64,000 nucleotides of DNA from an uncultured Gammaproteobacteria bacterium (GTDB lineage Bacteria; Pseudomonadota; Gammaproteobacteria; Steroidobacterales; XN24): contig CAMYOC010000049.1 in NCBI GenBank assembly GCA_947259915.1, positions 62,001 to 126,000 on the forward strand, written 5' to 3'. A program made the translations under genes and the position numbers. Below the pieces are notes generated by a model. The model was given only the letters and a program-made list of their open reading frames with translations. It was not told where the DNA came from and searched no databases. The stretch's first letter is position 1. Each line of letters opens with the position of its first letter. Shown one piece after another: positions 1 through 7,185 of this stretch.

Positions 1-678
1 TCCGGTATTGACGAAGGCGGCGTCCCAAGCCTGCAGCAGTGGACGATCGAACACCGCCATCACCGCCCAACAAGGGCGCATGTCTATCGGCTCCAGGGCC
101 CGGTGGACCGGGGCATAGTCGATCAGAGCCCGACACTGTTCCGGCGGAACGGTGAGGAGCAGACAATCGGCCTCCAGCCGCTCCCCGTCTGATGACTCCA
201 GCATCCAGCCGTCACCCAGGGACTGTGTCCGGATCACCTGCCAACCAAAACGGCAGTCGGCCAGGGCCCCGGCCAGGTGTCCGCAGACGGCGTTCATGCC
301 CGGCACGCCGACATAGCGGCGAGTCCCGGCGCTTGCCGGCCGGATGGTGTCGGACTCGATCACCGCGATGCCTGCATCCCAGCGCTGCACCAGACCGGCA
401 TCGCGCCAGGCCTCCACCTGGGAGATAAACCGCGGATCCCGGGCGGTGAAATATTGGGCCCCGTGGTCAAAGCGAAAAGTGCCCTCGCGACGGGTGCTCA
501 TGCGACCGCCCGGCCCGCGGGCTTTCTCCAGCACGACCACCCGATGTCCGTGTTTGACCAGTTCCCGAGCCGCGGTCAGCCCGGCGAGACCGGCGCCGAT
601 GACCGCGATCCGCTGCGCGTCAGCGCACGGATTGGATGAGGGCGGTGTGGTTGGTCTTAGGCCTGTCGTCATCGTCAT
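1..678 (-). CDS. NAD/FAD-dependent oxidoreductase, renalase-like (COG3380), 3' end cut by window
   Basis: The minus strand reads openly from an ATG at 678 to the window edge, giving 226 residues. About 20 residues in is a classic dinucleotide-binding motif (IAVIGAGLAGLTAARELVKHG), ending with an acidic residue after the second strand (VVLEKARGPGGRMSTRR). This is followed by FDHGAQYFTARDPRF, which is typical of COG3380 amine-oxidase-like FAD proteins related to renalase. Two start codons (678 and 672) are possible, and neither has a strong ribosome binding site. The gene lies 112 bp downstream of the MerR gene on the same strand. Genes of this family often accompany photolyase clusters, which fits the neighbours. 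The substrate is unknown. The C-terminal part lies outside the window. Confidence 0.85.
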   Translation of the reverse strand, partial: MTMTTGLRPTTPPSSNPCADAQRIAVIGAGLAGLTAARELVKHGHRVVVLEKARGPGGRMSTRREGTFRFDHGAQYFTARDPRFISQVEAWRDAGLVQRWDAGIAVIESDTIRPASAGTRRYVGVPGMNAVCGHLAGALADCRFGWQVIRTQSLGDGWMLESSDGERLEADCLLLTVPPEQCRALIDYAPVHRALEPIDMRPCWAVMAVFDRPLLQAWDAAFVNTG

Positions 679-790
679 TCATCACCCGGGAGGCGAGCGC
701 CCCACTCGCAGCGCCCGTAATGTTGTGGCGGGCTGCAACCACAACGAATTTGCCGACCCTGCCCCCGATCCTCCTATCCGACAGGCCGAA

Positions 791-1753
791 TCAAAATTCG
801 ATGCCTTCAGCCGCGGCCGTGCGGATCAGAGCGTCTTCGATCATCGCCCGAGCCCGGGCGGTGGTCACGTGCAGATAGGCATGCAGGGCAGCGTCCTGCT
901 CGTTGCGGTTGCGGCACTGACGACTGTAAACCTCGAAGGCAGTCAGGTTCCGGACCAGATCGACCAGATGGTGAGGACACTCACATTCGACCGTGGACGT
1001 CACCCGCGCCAGACGCTGCAGGGCCTGGGCGGACAGCCGGCGCGGCGGTGCCTCGTCCTCGTCCACGCTGGCCGGGAGCATCGGTGCGAGTTCGCCCTTG
1101 GCCTCGGGTTCGGATGCGGCGCCCCGTGCGCCGAGCAGATCGCCGATGGCGTGAAGGTCGACGGGTGATCTCAGCACGACCGCACCATCGTTGACCAGCC
1201 GCTCGACATCGGCAGAGCGACCGAAACCGTAAATCACCAGGATGCGGTCGGTACGGGCCGCGCGCCGCAGGTCGGCGATGCGCTCTGGAGAATCGCTCTG
1301 GACGGTCGGCACTTCGATCACCAGGGCATCGACCGAAGCCAGGCTCGCATCGGAGGCAAAGCGCTCCGGATCCGTTTCCGCCAGCACCACCGCTGTCCCG
1401 GGCGGCGGCGAATCACTCAGGACCACGGACAGGGTCTCGCCGAGTACCGCCAGCTTCACCGTCCCGGAGGACAGGTCGCTGCGGGTCTGGCTATGATCCT
1501 GATAGGTGGCCATCCGCGCACGCAGGGCATCGGTATTCTCGGAGGCGATCTGTCCGATACGGTCACCGCGATCCACCAGCGCCTTGAGCAAAGTGAGCCG
1601 CTCTACGTCTTCGTTGGAGTACAGCCGCTGCCCTCCCTCGCTGCGGCCTGACTCAACTGCCTTGTAGCGTCGCTCCCAAACGCGCAGCGTGTGTTGGGAA
1701 ATCCCGGTGAGTCGGGACACCGTGCCGATAGAAAAGTCTTCAGTCGCGGACAT
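791..1753 (-). CDS. MerR-family transcriptional regulator, LitR/CarH-like
   Basis: Residues 7-75 form a MerR winged helix (SIGTVSRLTGISQHTLRVWE, then the wing and the GGQRLYSNEDV segment). Residues 100-205 look like a Rossmann-type sensor domain resembling the cobalamin-binding part of LitR/CarH. I do not find the cobalamin-ligand DxHxxG motif, so it probably does not bind B12 in the usual way. Residues 240-320 form a separate C-terminal domain with C257, C259, H261, H262, C280, H291 and H295. LitR-type regulators of this architecture control photolyase and light-stress genes, and two photolyase-neighbourhood units lie beside this gene. It sits 40 bp downstream of ubiG and is probably co-transcribed with it. 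The likely targets are the promoters at 2545-2598 and 7186-7256. The family call is firm; the light-response role is inferred. Confidence 0.85.
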   Translation of the reverse strand: MSATEDFSIGTVSRLTGISQHTLRVWERRYKAVESGRSEGGQRLYSNEDVERLTLLKALVDRGDRIGQIASENTDALRARMATYQDHSQTRSDLSSGTVKLAVLGETLSVVLSDSPPPGTAVVLAETDPERFASDASLASVDALVIEVPTVQSDSPERIADLRRAARTDRILVIYGFGRSADVERLVNDGAVVLRSPVDLHAIGDLLGARGAASEPEAKGELAPMLPASVDEDEAPPRRLSAQALQRLARVTSTVECECPHHLVDLVRNLTAFEVYSRQCRNRNEQDAALHAYLHVTTARARAMIEDALIRTAAAEGIEF

Positions 1754-1793
1754 CAGGCTGTGCTCCTAGATCAAGCTTCGACAAAACCGGCGA

Positions 1794-2528
1794 TCATGCC
1801 TTGCGGCGCGCGATCAACATGTAATTGACACCAGGATAGCGGTGGATACGGAATTTGCGGTTCAATGGATTAACGCCGACCCCGACCCGGTCCCGGACCT
1901 CGAAGTCATAGTCTTCGAGTATGGTCTCCAGTTCTTCAGGCTTGGGGAATCGGCGCCACTGGTGGGTGCCGCGGGGCAGCCAGCGCAGTATGTATTCAGC
2001 ACCTACGATCGCCGCGACCCAGGAGGCAAGAGTTCGGTTGATGGTCGAGATCACCATGACGCCGCCGGGCCGCGTCAGACGGCAGCAGGCGCTCAGGAAC
2101 GCCGGCAGATCGGCCACGTGCTCGACGACCTCCATGTTCAGCACCAGATCGTATCGCCGGTCACCGGCCACCAGCGACTCGGCGGTCGTGACGTCGTACT
2201 CGATTTCGAGATTCTGACTGCCGGCGTGCTCGCGGGCGATGGCGATGTTGCGCTCGGCCACGTCCACGCCGTGGACGCGCGCGCCGAGCCGGGCCATGGA
2301 CTCGCTCAACAAACCGGCGCCGCAACCGATATCCAGCGTTGCCACATCCCGCAGCGGCCGGTCGGCGGGTAGCCCGGGCCAGAACTCCCGCAGCCGTTCC
2401 GCCAGGTAATCCCGGCGCAGAGCATTGAGTCGGTGTAGCGGCCACATAGGGCCGGAGTCGTCCCACCAGGTCTCGGCCAGCCGGTTGAAGGCGGCGACTT
2501 CCGCGGGATCGACAGTAATGCTGGACAT
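1794..2528 (-). CDS. ubiG: Ubiquinone biosynthesis O-methyltransferase UbiG
   Basis: This is a class I SAM-dependent methyltransferase of 244 residues. UbiG carries out both O-methylation steps of ubiquinone synthesis, on 2-polyprenyl-6-hydroxyphenol and on demethylubiquinol. The SAM motif DIGCGAGLLSE is near residue 70, the family opening (DPAEVAAFNRLAETWWD) is at the N-terminus, and NMEVVEHVADL and PGGVMVISTINRT follow. ATG 2528 was chosen because GGAG lies 5 bases upstream; a GTG two codons earlier is less well placed. The gene heads a minus-strand unit with the MerR regulator and shares its upstream region with the divergent SDR gene, so it may be co-regulated with the light cluster. coq7, another ubiquinone gene, lies at 14644. 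Confidence 0.93.
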   Translation of the reverse strand: MSSITVDPAEVAAFNRLAETWWDDSGPMWPLHRLNALRRDYLAERLREFWPGLPADRPLRDVATLDIGCGAGLLSESMARLGARVHGVDVAERNIAIAREHAGSQNLEIEYDVTTAESLVAGDRRYDLVLNMEVVEHVADLPAFLSACCRLTRPGGVMVISTINRTLASWVAAIVGAEYILRWLPRGTHQWRRFPKPEELETILEDYDFEVRDRVGVGVNPLNRKFRIHRYPGVNYMLIARRKA

Positions 2529-2544
2529 GGACACTCCGGATAAA

Positions 2545-2598
2545 TGTCTAGGTATTGTCTACATATTATATTGACAAACAGCCCCAGATTGCTAGCAT
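2545..2598 (+). promoter_or_regulatory. Promoter of the SDR-DUF2256-DUF427 unit with TGTCTA repeats
   Basis: A TTGACA box at 2571-2576 and TAGCAT at 2593-2598, 16 bases apart, form a plausible sigma-70 promoter reading towards the SDR gene. Directly upstream are two direct TGTCTA repeats (2545-2550 and 2556-2561). The second repeat and the -35 box also form an inverted pair, TTGTC-N13-GACAA. The segment is AT-rich against a GC-rich background. It lies between the divergent ubiG and SDR genes and matches the promoter arrangement at 7186-7256. Operator function for the nearby MerR protein is inferred. Confidence 0.6.
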
Positions 2599-2753
2599 TC
2601 GTTCCGTTATCGTGTCGGGCCCCGGCTCCGGGCCAGTCCAGAGATGGCCAGATGCCGCAAACTTTGGGCGGTCAGGCAGGGTATCGTGGCACACCCTAGG
2701 TGACCTCCAGGGCAGCGCTGACTCCACCGCTGGAATCATCGGGAGAAAGGGAC

Positions 2754-3509
2754 TTGGAAGACTCAGGACTGATAGCCCTGGTCCAGGGCGCCAGCCGCGG
2801 GATTGGATTGGAGTTTGCCCGCCAGCTCGCCGGGCGGTCTGATGTGGGGCGGATCATCGCCAGCTGTCGCGACCCGTCCAGCGCCGACATGCTTCGGGAA
2901 CTCGAGGCGGATGCCCCCGTCGACGTGCTGGCGATGGACGTGGAAGACGAGGCCAGCATCGTCACGGCCGCCAGGCAGACGGCCGCCCGGTTCTCCCGGA
3001 TCGATCTGCTGATCAACTGCGCCGGGCTGCTTCACGACAGCGAGGGCATGGGTCCTGAGCGGCGGCTGGATCAGCTTGAACCCTCCAACCTCCATCGTAG
3101 CTTCGCGGTGAATGCCATCGGTCCGGCCCTGGTGGTGAAACACTTCCGCAATCTGTTGCAGGCATCGAAGCGCGCCGTGGTAGCCAACATTTCCGCCCGC
3201 GTCGGCAGCATCGCCGACAACCGGCTGGGCGGCTGGTATGCCTACCGCGCCTCGAAGGCGGCACAGAACATGCTTACCCGCTCGATGGCCATCGAACTGG
3301 GACGGGGTGCGCGGCCGGTCACGCTGATATCGCTGCATCCCGGCACCGTCGATACGGACCTGTCGCGGCCGTTTCAGCGCAACGTGCCGGAAGGCAATCT
3401 GTTCAGCACCGAGCGCGCAGTCGGGCAGCTGCTATCGATCATTGATGGCGTGACGCGGGAAGACAGCGGCCGGTTCTTCGCCTGGGACGGCAGCGAAATC
3501 CCCTGGTAG
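2754..3509 (+). CDS. Short-chain dehydrogenase/reductase (C-factor-like SDR)
   Basis: This is a classical SDR of 251 residues. It has the cofactor motif GASRGIGLEFARQL near the N-terminus, the LLINCAGLL strand, a catalytic YxxxK in WYAYRASKAAQNM, and the substrate-side segment HPGTVDTDLSRPF. The shape resembles CsgA/C-factor-type SDRs, whose substrates are mostly unknown. I chose TTG 2754 because GGGAGAAAGG lies 3 bases upstream and the following sequence matches the usual SDR N-terminus. An in-frame GTG at 2700 would add 18 residues without homology. The gene is followed after 17 bp by the DUF2256 gene and then DUF427 in one unit. SDRs of this group are common next to photolyase genes. The leader from the predicted promoter is long, about 150 bases. 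Confidence 0.87.
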   Translation: MEDSGLIALVQGASRGIGLEFARQLAGRSDVGRIIASCRDPSSADMLRELEADAPVDVLAMDVEDEASIVTAARQTAARFSRIDLLINCAGLLHDSEGMGPERRLDQLEPSNLHRSFAVNAIGPALVVKHFRNLLQASKRAVVANISARVGSIADNRLGGWYAYRASKAAQNMLTRSMAIELGRGARPVTLISLHPGTVDTDLSRPFQRNVPEGNLFSTERAVGQLLSIIDGVTREDSGRFFAWDGSEIPW

Positions 3510-3526
3510 GGACCGGCCCGGGGATC

Positions 3527-3691
3527 ATGCTGCGCAAAAGCCATCTGCCGACCAAGACCTGTCGCCAATGCGGCAGGGACTTTGCGTGGCGCCGCAAGTG
3601 GGCGCATTGCTGGTCAGAGGTGAGATATTGTTCCCGCCGCTGCGGCGGGCAACGCCTGAAATCGGAGGATCATCGTGCTGTTCAAGCCTGA
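3527..3691 (+). CDS. DUF2256 small cysteine-rich protein
   Basis: A 54-residue protein in a frame easily missed because of its size. It reads MLRKSHLPTKTCRQCGRDF, then a basic tryptophan-rich stretch (WRRKWAHCW), then VRYCSRRCGG. The paired CxxC and CSRRC motifs and the spacing are those of DUF2256, a short putative zinc-binding family that is often encoded beside photolyase or cryptochrome genes. It starts 17 bp after the SDR stop, and its last 17 bp overlap the start of the DUF427 gene in another frame, which suggests translational coupling. Molecular function is unknown. Four cysteines suitable for a metal site are visible. Confidence 0.82.
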   Translation: MLRKSHLPTKTCRQCGRDFAWRRKWAHCWSEVRYCSRRCGGQRLKSEDHRAVQA

Positions 3692-4175
3692 GCCAATCAA
3701 ACCGGGTCCGGGGCAGGAATCGGTTTGGAGCTATCCCCGGCCGCCGCATCTGGAGCCAGTCTGCGAGCGTTTACGCGTGTTACATGCGGGAGAGGTGATC
3801 GCCGACACGACTCAGGGCTTCCGGGTACTGGAAACCAGCCATCCACCGGTCTATTACCTACCGCCAGACGATGTGCGCCGCGATTTCCTGCTGGCGGAAC
3901 CAGGCCGATCCCTTTGCGAGTTCAAAGGCGCCGCCCACTATTGGACCGTGGACGTCCACGGCAGCCGATCGGAAAAGGCGGCCTGGAGCTATCCGGAACC
4001 CAGCCACCGTTTCCGGTTGATCAAGGACTACCTGGCCTTCTACGCCTCACGGGTGGATGCCTGTTTTGTCGGTGAGGAGCAGGTTGAGGCTCAGGCCGGA
4101 GATTTCTATGGTGGCTGGGTGACGTCGCGAGTGGTGGGACCCTTCAAGGGTGGCCCGGGATCGATGGGCTGGTGA
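3675..4175 (+). CDS. DUF427 domain protein
   Basis: A protein of 166 residues beginning at GTG 3675, preceded by ATCGGAGGATC, which holds a good GGAGG ribosome binding site inside the end of the DUF2256 gene. The conserved DUF427 landmarks are ETSHPPVYYLPPDDV, CEFKGAAHYWTV, AAWSYPEP, YLAFYASRVDACFVGEE and DFYGGWVTSRVVGPFKG. DUF427 proteins are small beta-rich proteins of unknown biochemical role found across bacteria and fungi. The gene ends the plus-strand unit and is convergent with the CIA30 gene (gap of about 78 bp, with no clear terminator seen). Confidence 0.87.
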   Translation: MLFKPEPIKPGPGQESVWSYPRPPHLEPVCERLRVLHAGEVIADTTQGFRVLETSHPPVYYLPPDDVRRDFLLAEPGRSLCEFKGAAHYWTVDVHGSRSEKAAWSYPEPSHRFRLIKDYLAFYASRVDACFVGEEQVEAQAGDFYGGWVTSRVVGPFKGGPGSMGW

Positions 4176-4253
4176 CGGATCGGACAGTCAGACCGCCGCG
4201 GGATGGGGAAGCCTGGCCGTCGGGCTGACCCAGGTTATTCCGGTGGCGCACTG

Positions 4254-4853
4254 TCAGTAAAACGCCAGCTCGCAGACTGCGAGATCGGCCGTGAATTCGC
4301 GCCCGATCGCGACCAGCCCGATCCGCCGGAGTCGGCTCGGATCCAGTGGCGCGTTCAGGCGGTAAGGCTGGAAGATTGCAAACGGCAGTTCAACCGTCTG
4401 CCATTCCGGGCCGGCGGTGAACTCGGCCCGGTACGACTGCCACGGTCGGGTGACGTCAGGGGTGCGCAGGTGGACCGAGTAACGTTCCCCGTTGCCGCGC
4501 ACGGTCAGGCGAAGGCCAGTGTAATCCGCAGCGTCGAATGTCCGGCCCCAGGTTCCCAGGTCCAGCGCCGCCTGGATAAAGCCGCCGTTGTTTTCCAGTC
4601 GCACGTCGCCGGTCAGCCGCATGCATGCTCGTCCGTCGATGCTTTCGAACGACACGCGCTCCTTGGAGACTCCGCCCATTACCCGATCGCTGAAACCACG
4701 CCAGCTCGTGCCGACTCGCGATCGTTGCGTGGGGTCTTTGAAGTCGTCGATCACCATGACCGTGTCCGCCGCCAGAGAGGAGAGCGCGCCCGCAGATATC
4801 AGGCAACACAGGACGAAGCTTATCAGGATCGCATTGCGCGGACGCAGCCTCAT
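4254..4853 (-). CDS. CIA30-family secreted protein
   Basis: A protein of 199 residues with an N-terminal signal peptide (basic start, then about 18 hydrophobic residues, cleavage probably near SSLAA). The mature part has the CIA30 / NADH:ubiquinone oxidoreductase intermediate-associated domain: VIDDF near residue 34, WRGFSDRVMGGVS, NNGGFIQAALDL, YTGLRLTVRGNGERY and a W-x-S-Y-R-AEF segment. The mitochondrial CIA30 protein is a complex I assembly factor; bacterial versions are mostly uncharacterised and probably ligand-binding jelly rolls. The ATG overlaps the photolyase stop codon in an ATGA arrangement, so the two are translationally coupled. It is the last gene of the fasciclin-HiPIP-photolyase unit. 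Confidence 0.85.
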   Translation of the reverse strand: MRLRPRNAILISFVLCCLISAGALSSLAADTVMVIDDFKDPTQRSRVGTSWRGFSDRVMGGVSKERVSFESIDGRACMRLTGDVRLENNGGFIQAALDLGTWGRTFDAADYTGLRLTVRGNGERYSVHLRTPDVTRPWQSYRAEFTAGPEWQTVELPFAIFQPYRLNAPLDPSRLRRIGLVAIGREFTADLAVCELAFY

Positions 4854-6097
4854 CGGGTGACCGCCTGGGCCCCCGAAGCCGCAGATCCAATCCCTCGGAT
4901 GAGCGCCGGTATCTGCTTGCGGAACGGGAAGAATCCGTGCGTCGCGTGGGGCCAGGCGCGCCGGTCCCAGTCCCGCAACACGGGCACCAGTTTGATGGCT
5001 TTCGCGGCCAGCGCTTCGGCCAGTTCAGCGGTGGCCTCCGCGGTCGGCCCCGCCGGGACGTAAGGCGTGACGAGTTGTTCCAGGCGTCTGTCCACGGCCC
5101 ACGCCACGATTCTGCCGACACTGTCATTGGTGTTGGCGTGATCGACCCGGACCGCAGCCGTCAGCCCCCCGCGCCGCAGCGTGTCGTCGACGGCACCCTC
5201 GGCGAATGCCTGCACCCGGGGTGAAACACCGAAAGGCGATCGCCGCCCTGTCGCAGTGAGCACGGCGACGCGGTCAGCCGCCGCATAGTCACGCCGCGAC
5301 AAGCCTGGACCCAGGTCCTCCTCCGTCACCAGCAGTCCGCTTCGCAGGCCGCGACCCGGCAACGCCGGTTCGGGCGGCGCGACAGGCAGCGGCATCGGGC
5401 CGGAGGGGAGCGCGGCAGCGGTGGTCGACAACGTCCCGGCCGGATCAAAACGGCCCTCTGTGAATCGGGCAATGTTGGCTCGCCGGGCGAGATAGGTCTT
5501 GCCGCGGGTCTGCAGCCCGGCGACCCAGCGCCACGACAGGGTGTTGGAAGCCGGGTCCCCGTCCAGGAGGTGACGCAGAAAGAAATCGGCGCCCAGTTCC
5601 CACGGCAGCTCCAGAGTGAAGATCCAGATGCTCGCGAACCACATGCGCGCGTGATTGTGAAGATACCCGGTCTGCGCCAGTTCCTGCGACCAGGCATCGA
5701 AACAGTCGACTCCGGTCGTTCCGCCGGTCGCTGCCCGCCATCGGTCGTGCAGGCCGGCGTCCCGGTCCAGTTCATCGACCAGCTCCGTGACGCGGACCCG
5801 ATAGTCGTCCCAAACACCGGGTCGGAGTTCGAGCCACCCTTTCCAATAGGTGCGCCAGAAAACCTCCTGGACAAACTTCTCTGCGGCGGACAGGGAATGA
5901 TGCGCCAGCACCGCGGCCACGACTTCCTGCTCGAGGATCAGCCGATGACGGATCCAGGGCGAGAGCGTGGACACCGCGGTGTGGCGGCCCGGTCCGCGAT
6001 CATAATTTCGCTCTCGGGAATAGGCTCGCCCGGCCCGAGGCACGAACGCTTCCAGTCGCATCAGAGCCTCATCGCGGGTTGGTCGCCATTCTGTCAT
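4850..6097 (-). CDS. Photolyase/cryptochrome-family flavoprotein with apparently reversed domain order
   Basis: In this 415-residue protein, residues 30-220 match the helical FAD-binding domain of DNA photolyases. HTAVSTLSPWIRHR corresponds to the family's 'S.LS..L..G.lS' segment. FVQEVFWRTYWKG (73-86) keeps the Glu and Trp-Arg near the lesion site. GYLHNHARMWFASIW and LLDGDPASNTLSWRWVAG keep the Asn facing the flavin and the tryptophan-rich turn. The N-terminal alpha/beta antenna domain that normally precedes this is absent. Instead, residues 254-400 look like an alpha/beta domain and end in WDRRAWPHATHGFFPFRKQ, reminiscent of the antenna-domain exit. ATG 6097 has GGAG 5 bases upstream. The gene lies between the HiPIP and CIA30 genes. 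The family is firm; repair versus sensory function is not decidable from sequence alone. Confidence 0.82.
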   Translation of the reverse strand: MTEWRPTRDEALMRLEAFVPRAGRAYSRERNYDRGPGRHTAVSTLSPWIRHRLILEQEVVAAVLAHHSLSAAEKFVQEVFWRTYWKGWLELRPGVWDDYRVRVTELVDELDRDAGLHDRWRAATGGTTGVDCFDAWSQELAQTGYLHNHARMWFASIWIFTLELPWELGADFFLRHLLDGDPASNTLSWRWVAGLQTRGKTYLARRANIARFTEGRFDPAGTLSTTAAALPSGPMPLPVAPPEPALPGRGLRSGLLVTEEDLGPGLSRRDYAAADRVAVLTATGRRSPFGVSPRVQAFAEGAVDDTLRRGGLTAAVRVDHANTNDSVGRIVAWAVDRRLEQLVTPYVPAGPTAEATAELAEALAAKAIKLVPVLRDWDRRAWPHATHGFFPFRKQIPALIRGIGSAASGAQAVTR

Positions 6098-6151
6098 CGG
6101 TACTCCGATTTGCCAGAGTCTCGCCCTGAGCGGCTAGAAGCGCCGGGCGGA

Positions 6152-6505
6152 TTACTGTTTCCTGGCGACCCAGGCGTTACACCAGCCCTGTGCCTTGACC
6201 TGCTTGCCAGGGAAGATGGAGCACGGGGCGGCGCCACCCTCGCCCTGACTCTGGTACAGCGCGCAATTGTGACAGAACTGTTTGGCGCCGGCGTCTCCGG
6301 TGCGTTTCGGGAATTTGGCGGTGTCGACATCGGCGGCGTCGTGCACGTAGCCGAGCCTCAAAGCAGACGGGTCTTTCTCGTCTACGAGGGGCAGGTCGGC
6401 GGCGTTCGCGACCCGGTAAGCGATAGATGCGAGAGGCAAGTACGCCAGGCTGGTAACGCCGAGTTTCAGAAACTGCCTTCGCTCCTTGTGAGCCTTCTCT
6501 TTCAT
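6152..6505 (-). CDS. High-potential iron-sulfur protein (HiPIP), Tat-exported
   Basis: A protein of 117 residues with a twin-arginine signal (ERRQFLKLG, residues 8-16) and a hydrophobic segment ending near ANAA, so it is exported folded to the periplasm. The mature part carries the four HiPIP cysteines C78, C81 (CHNC), C95 (PCSIFPGK) and C109 (GWCNAWV), which bind one 4Fe-4S cluster. HiPIPs are soluble one-electron carriers. The gene starts 14 bases after a strong intrinsic terminator that closes the fasciclin gene, with its ribosome binding site (GGAGAAAG) directly behind the T-run. Expression by read-through or from a local promoter is therefore implied. It is followed after 54 bp by the photolyase gene. 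Confidence 0.94.
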   Translation of the reverse strand: MKEKAHKERRQFLKLGVTSLAYLPLASIAYRVANAADLPLVDEKDPSALRLGYVHDAADVDTAKFPKRTGDAGAKQFCHNCALYQSQGEGGAAPCSIFPGKQVKAQGWCNAWVARKQ

Positions 6506-6519
6506 CGTCTTTCTCCGTT

Positions 6520-6548
6520 AAAAAAAGGCCGGCGGGGGACCGCCGGCC
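6520..6548 (-). terminator. Intrinsic terminator between fasciclin and HiPIP genes
   Basis: On the minus strand a 9-bp stem GGCCGGCGG/CCGCCGGCC with a TCCC loop (6527-6548) is followed by seven T residues (6526-6520). It lies in the 105-bp gap after the fasciclin gene and ends 14 bases before the HiPIP start codon. It should make the fasciclin gene largely monocistronic and set a lower level for the downstream genes. Confidence 0.85.
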
Positions 6549-6610
6549 AAGGACGCGGTTTCATTTGCTGAAACCTTGGGGGCATGAGGTTCAGATCATG
6601 CAGAGCAAAC

Positions 6611-7147
6611 TTAGCTGGCCGGAGGCAGAATCACCTCGTCGATGACGTGGATCACGCCGTTGCTGGCGGCGATATCGGTAGCGATTACTTTGGCCTGATT
6701 GACTCGGACATTGTCGCCGGCGACGGTAATTTCAATCATTTCACCGCTGACGGTTTCGGCATTGTCGAGCTTAACAACGTCGGCGGCGGTCACCGTCCCG
6801 GGGACGACGTGGTAGGTCAGGATGGCGATCAGCTGGTCCTTGTTCTCCGGCTTCAGGAGAGTCTCGAGGGTGCCTTCCTGAAGTTTGGCGAAGGCTGCAT
6901 CAGTGGGCGCAAAGACCGTATACGGGCCTTCCCCCTGAAGCGTGCCCACCAGGCCGGCGGCCTCCAGCGCAGCAGCCAGGGTGTTGAACTGTCCGGCGGA
7001 GACGGCCACTTCGACGATATCTTCCGGCGGGGCTTTCATCTCTCCGTGGTGTCCGGCGGACACAGGGGAGGCGAGGAAAAGAATGGCCAGCAGCGCGGCT
7101 TGGGCGGCGAGGAATATAGTCAAAGGGTTCTTTTTGAAAGCAATCAT
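6611..7147 (-). CDS. Secreted fasciclin (FAS1) domain protein
   Basis: A protein of 178 residues: a signal peptide of about 31 residues (ends SPVSA-GHH), then one FAS1 domain. The conserved H1 and H2 boxes are visible: [14 protein letters not shown] with [16 protein letters not shown], and ILTYHVVPG, with [22 protein letters not shown] at the end. FAS1 proteins are extracellular or surface adhesion-type domains, and single-domain bacterial forms are secreted with mostly unknown ligands. ATG 7147 was chosen because GGAGAC precedes it and the predicted promoter lies just upstream; an in-frame ATG at 7213 sits inside the -35 box and is rejected. The gene is the first of the fasciclin-HiPIP-photolyase-CIA30 strand and is followed by a terminator. 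Confidence 0.93.
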   Translation of the reverse strand: MIAFKKNPLTIFLAAQAALLAILFLASPVSAGHHGEMKAPPEDIVEVAVSAGQFNTLAAALEAAGLVGTLQGEGPYTVFAPTDAAFAKLQEGTLETLLKPENKDQLIAILTYHVVPGTVTAADVVKLDNAETVSGEMIEITVAGDNVRVNQAKVIATDIAASNGVIHVIDEVILPPAS

Positions 7148-7185
7148 GGTGGGTCTCCAATCTGTTGTGTCCCGGTTGGAGCTAA

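Noticed and set aside
2700-2753. GTG start for the SDR gene at 2700
   Set aside because: The TTG at 2754 has a strong ribosome binding site and matches the length of SDR N-termini.
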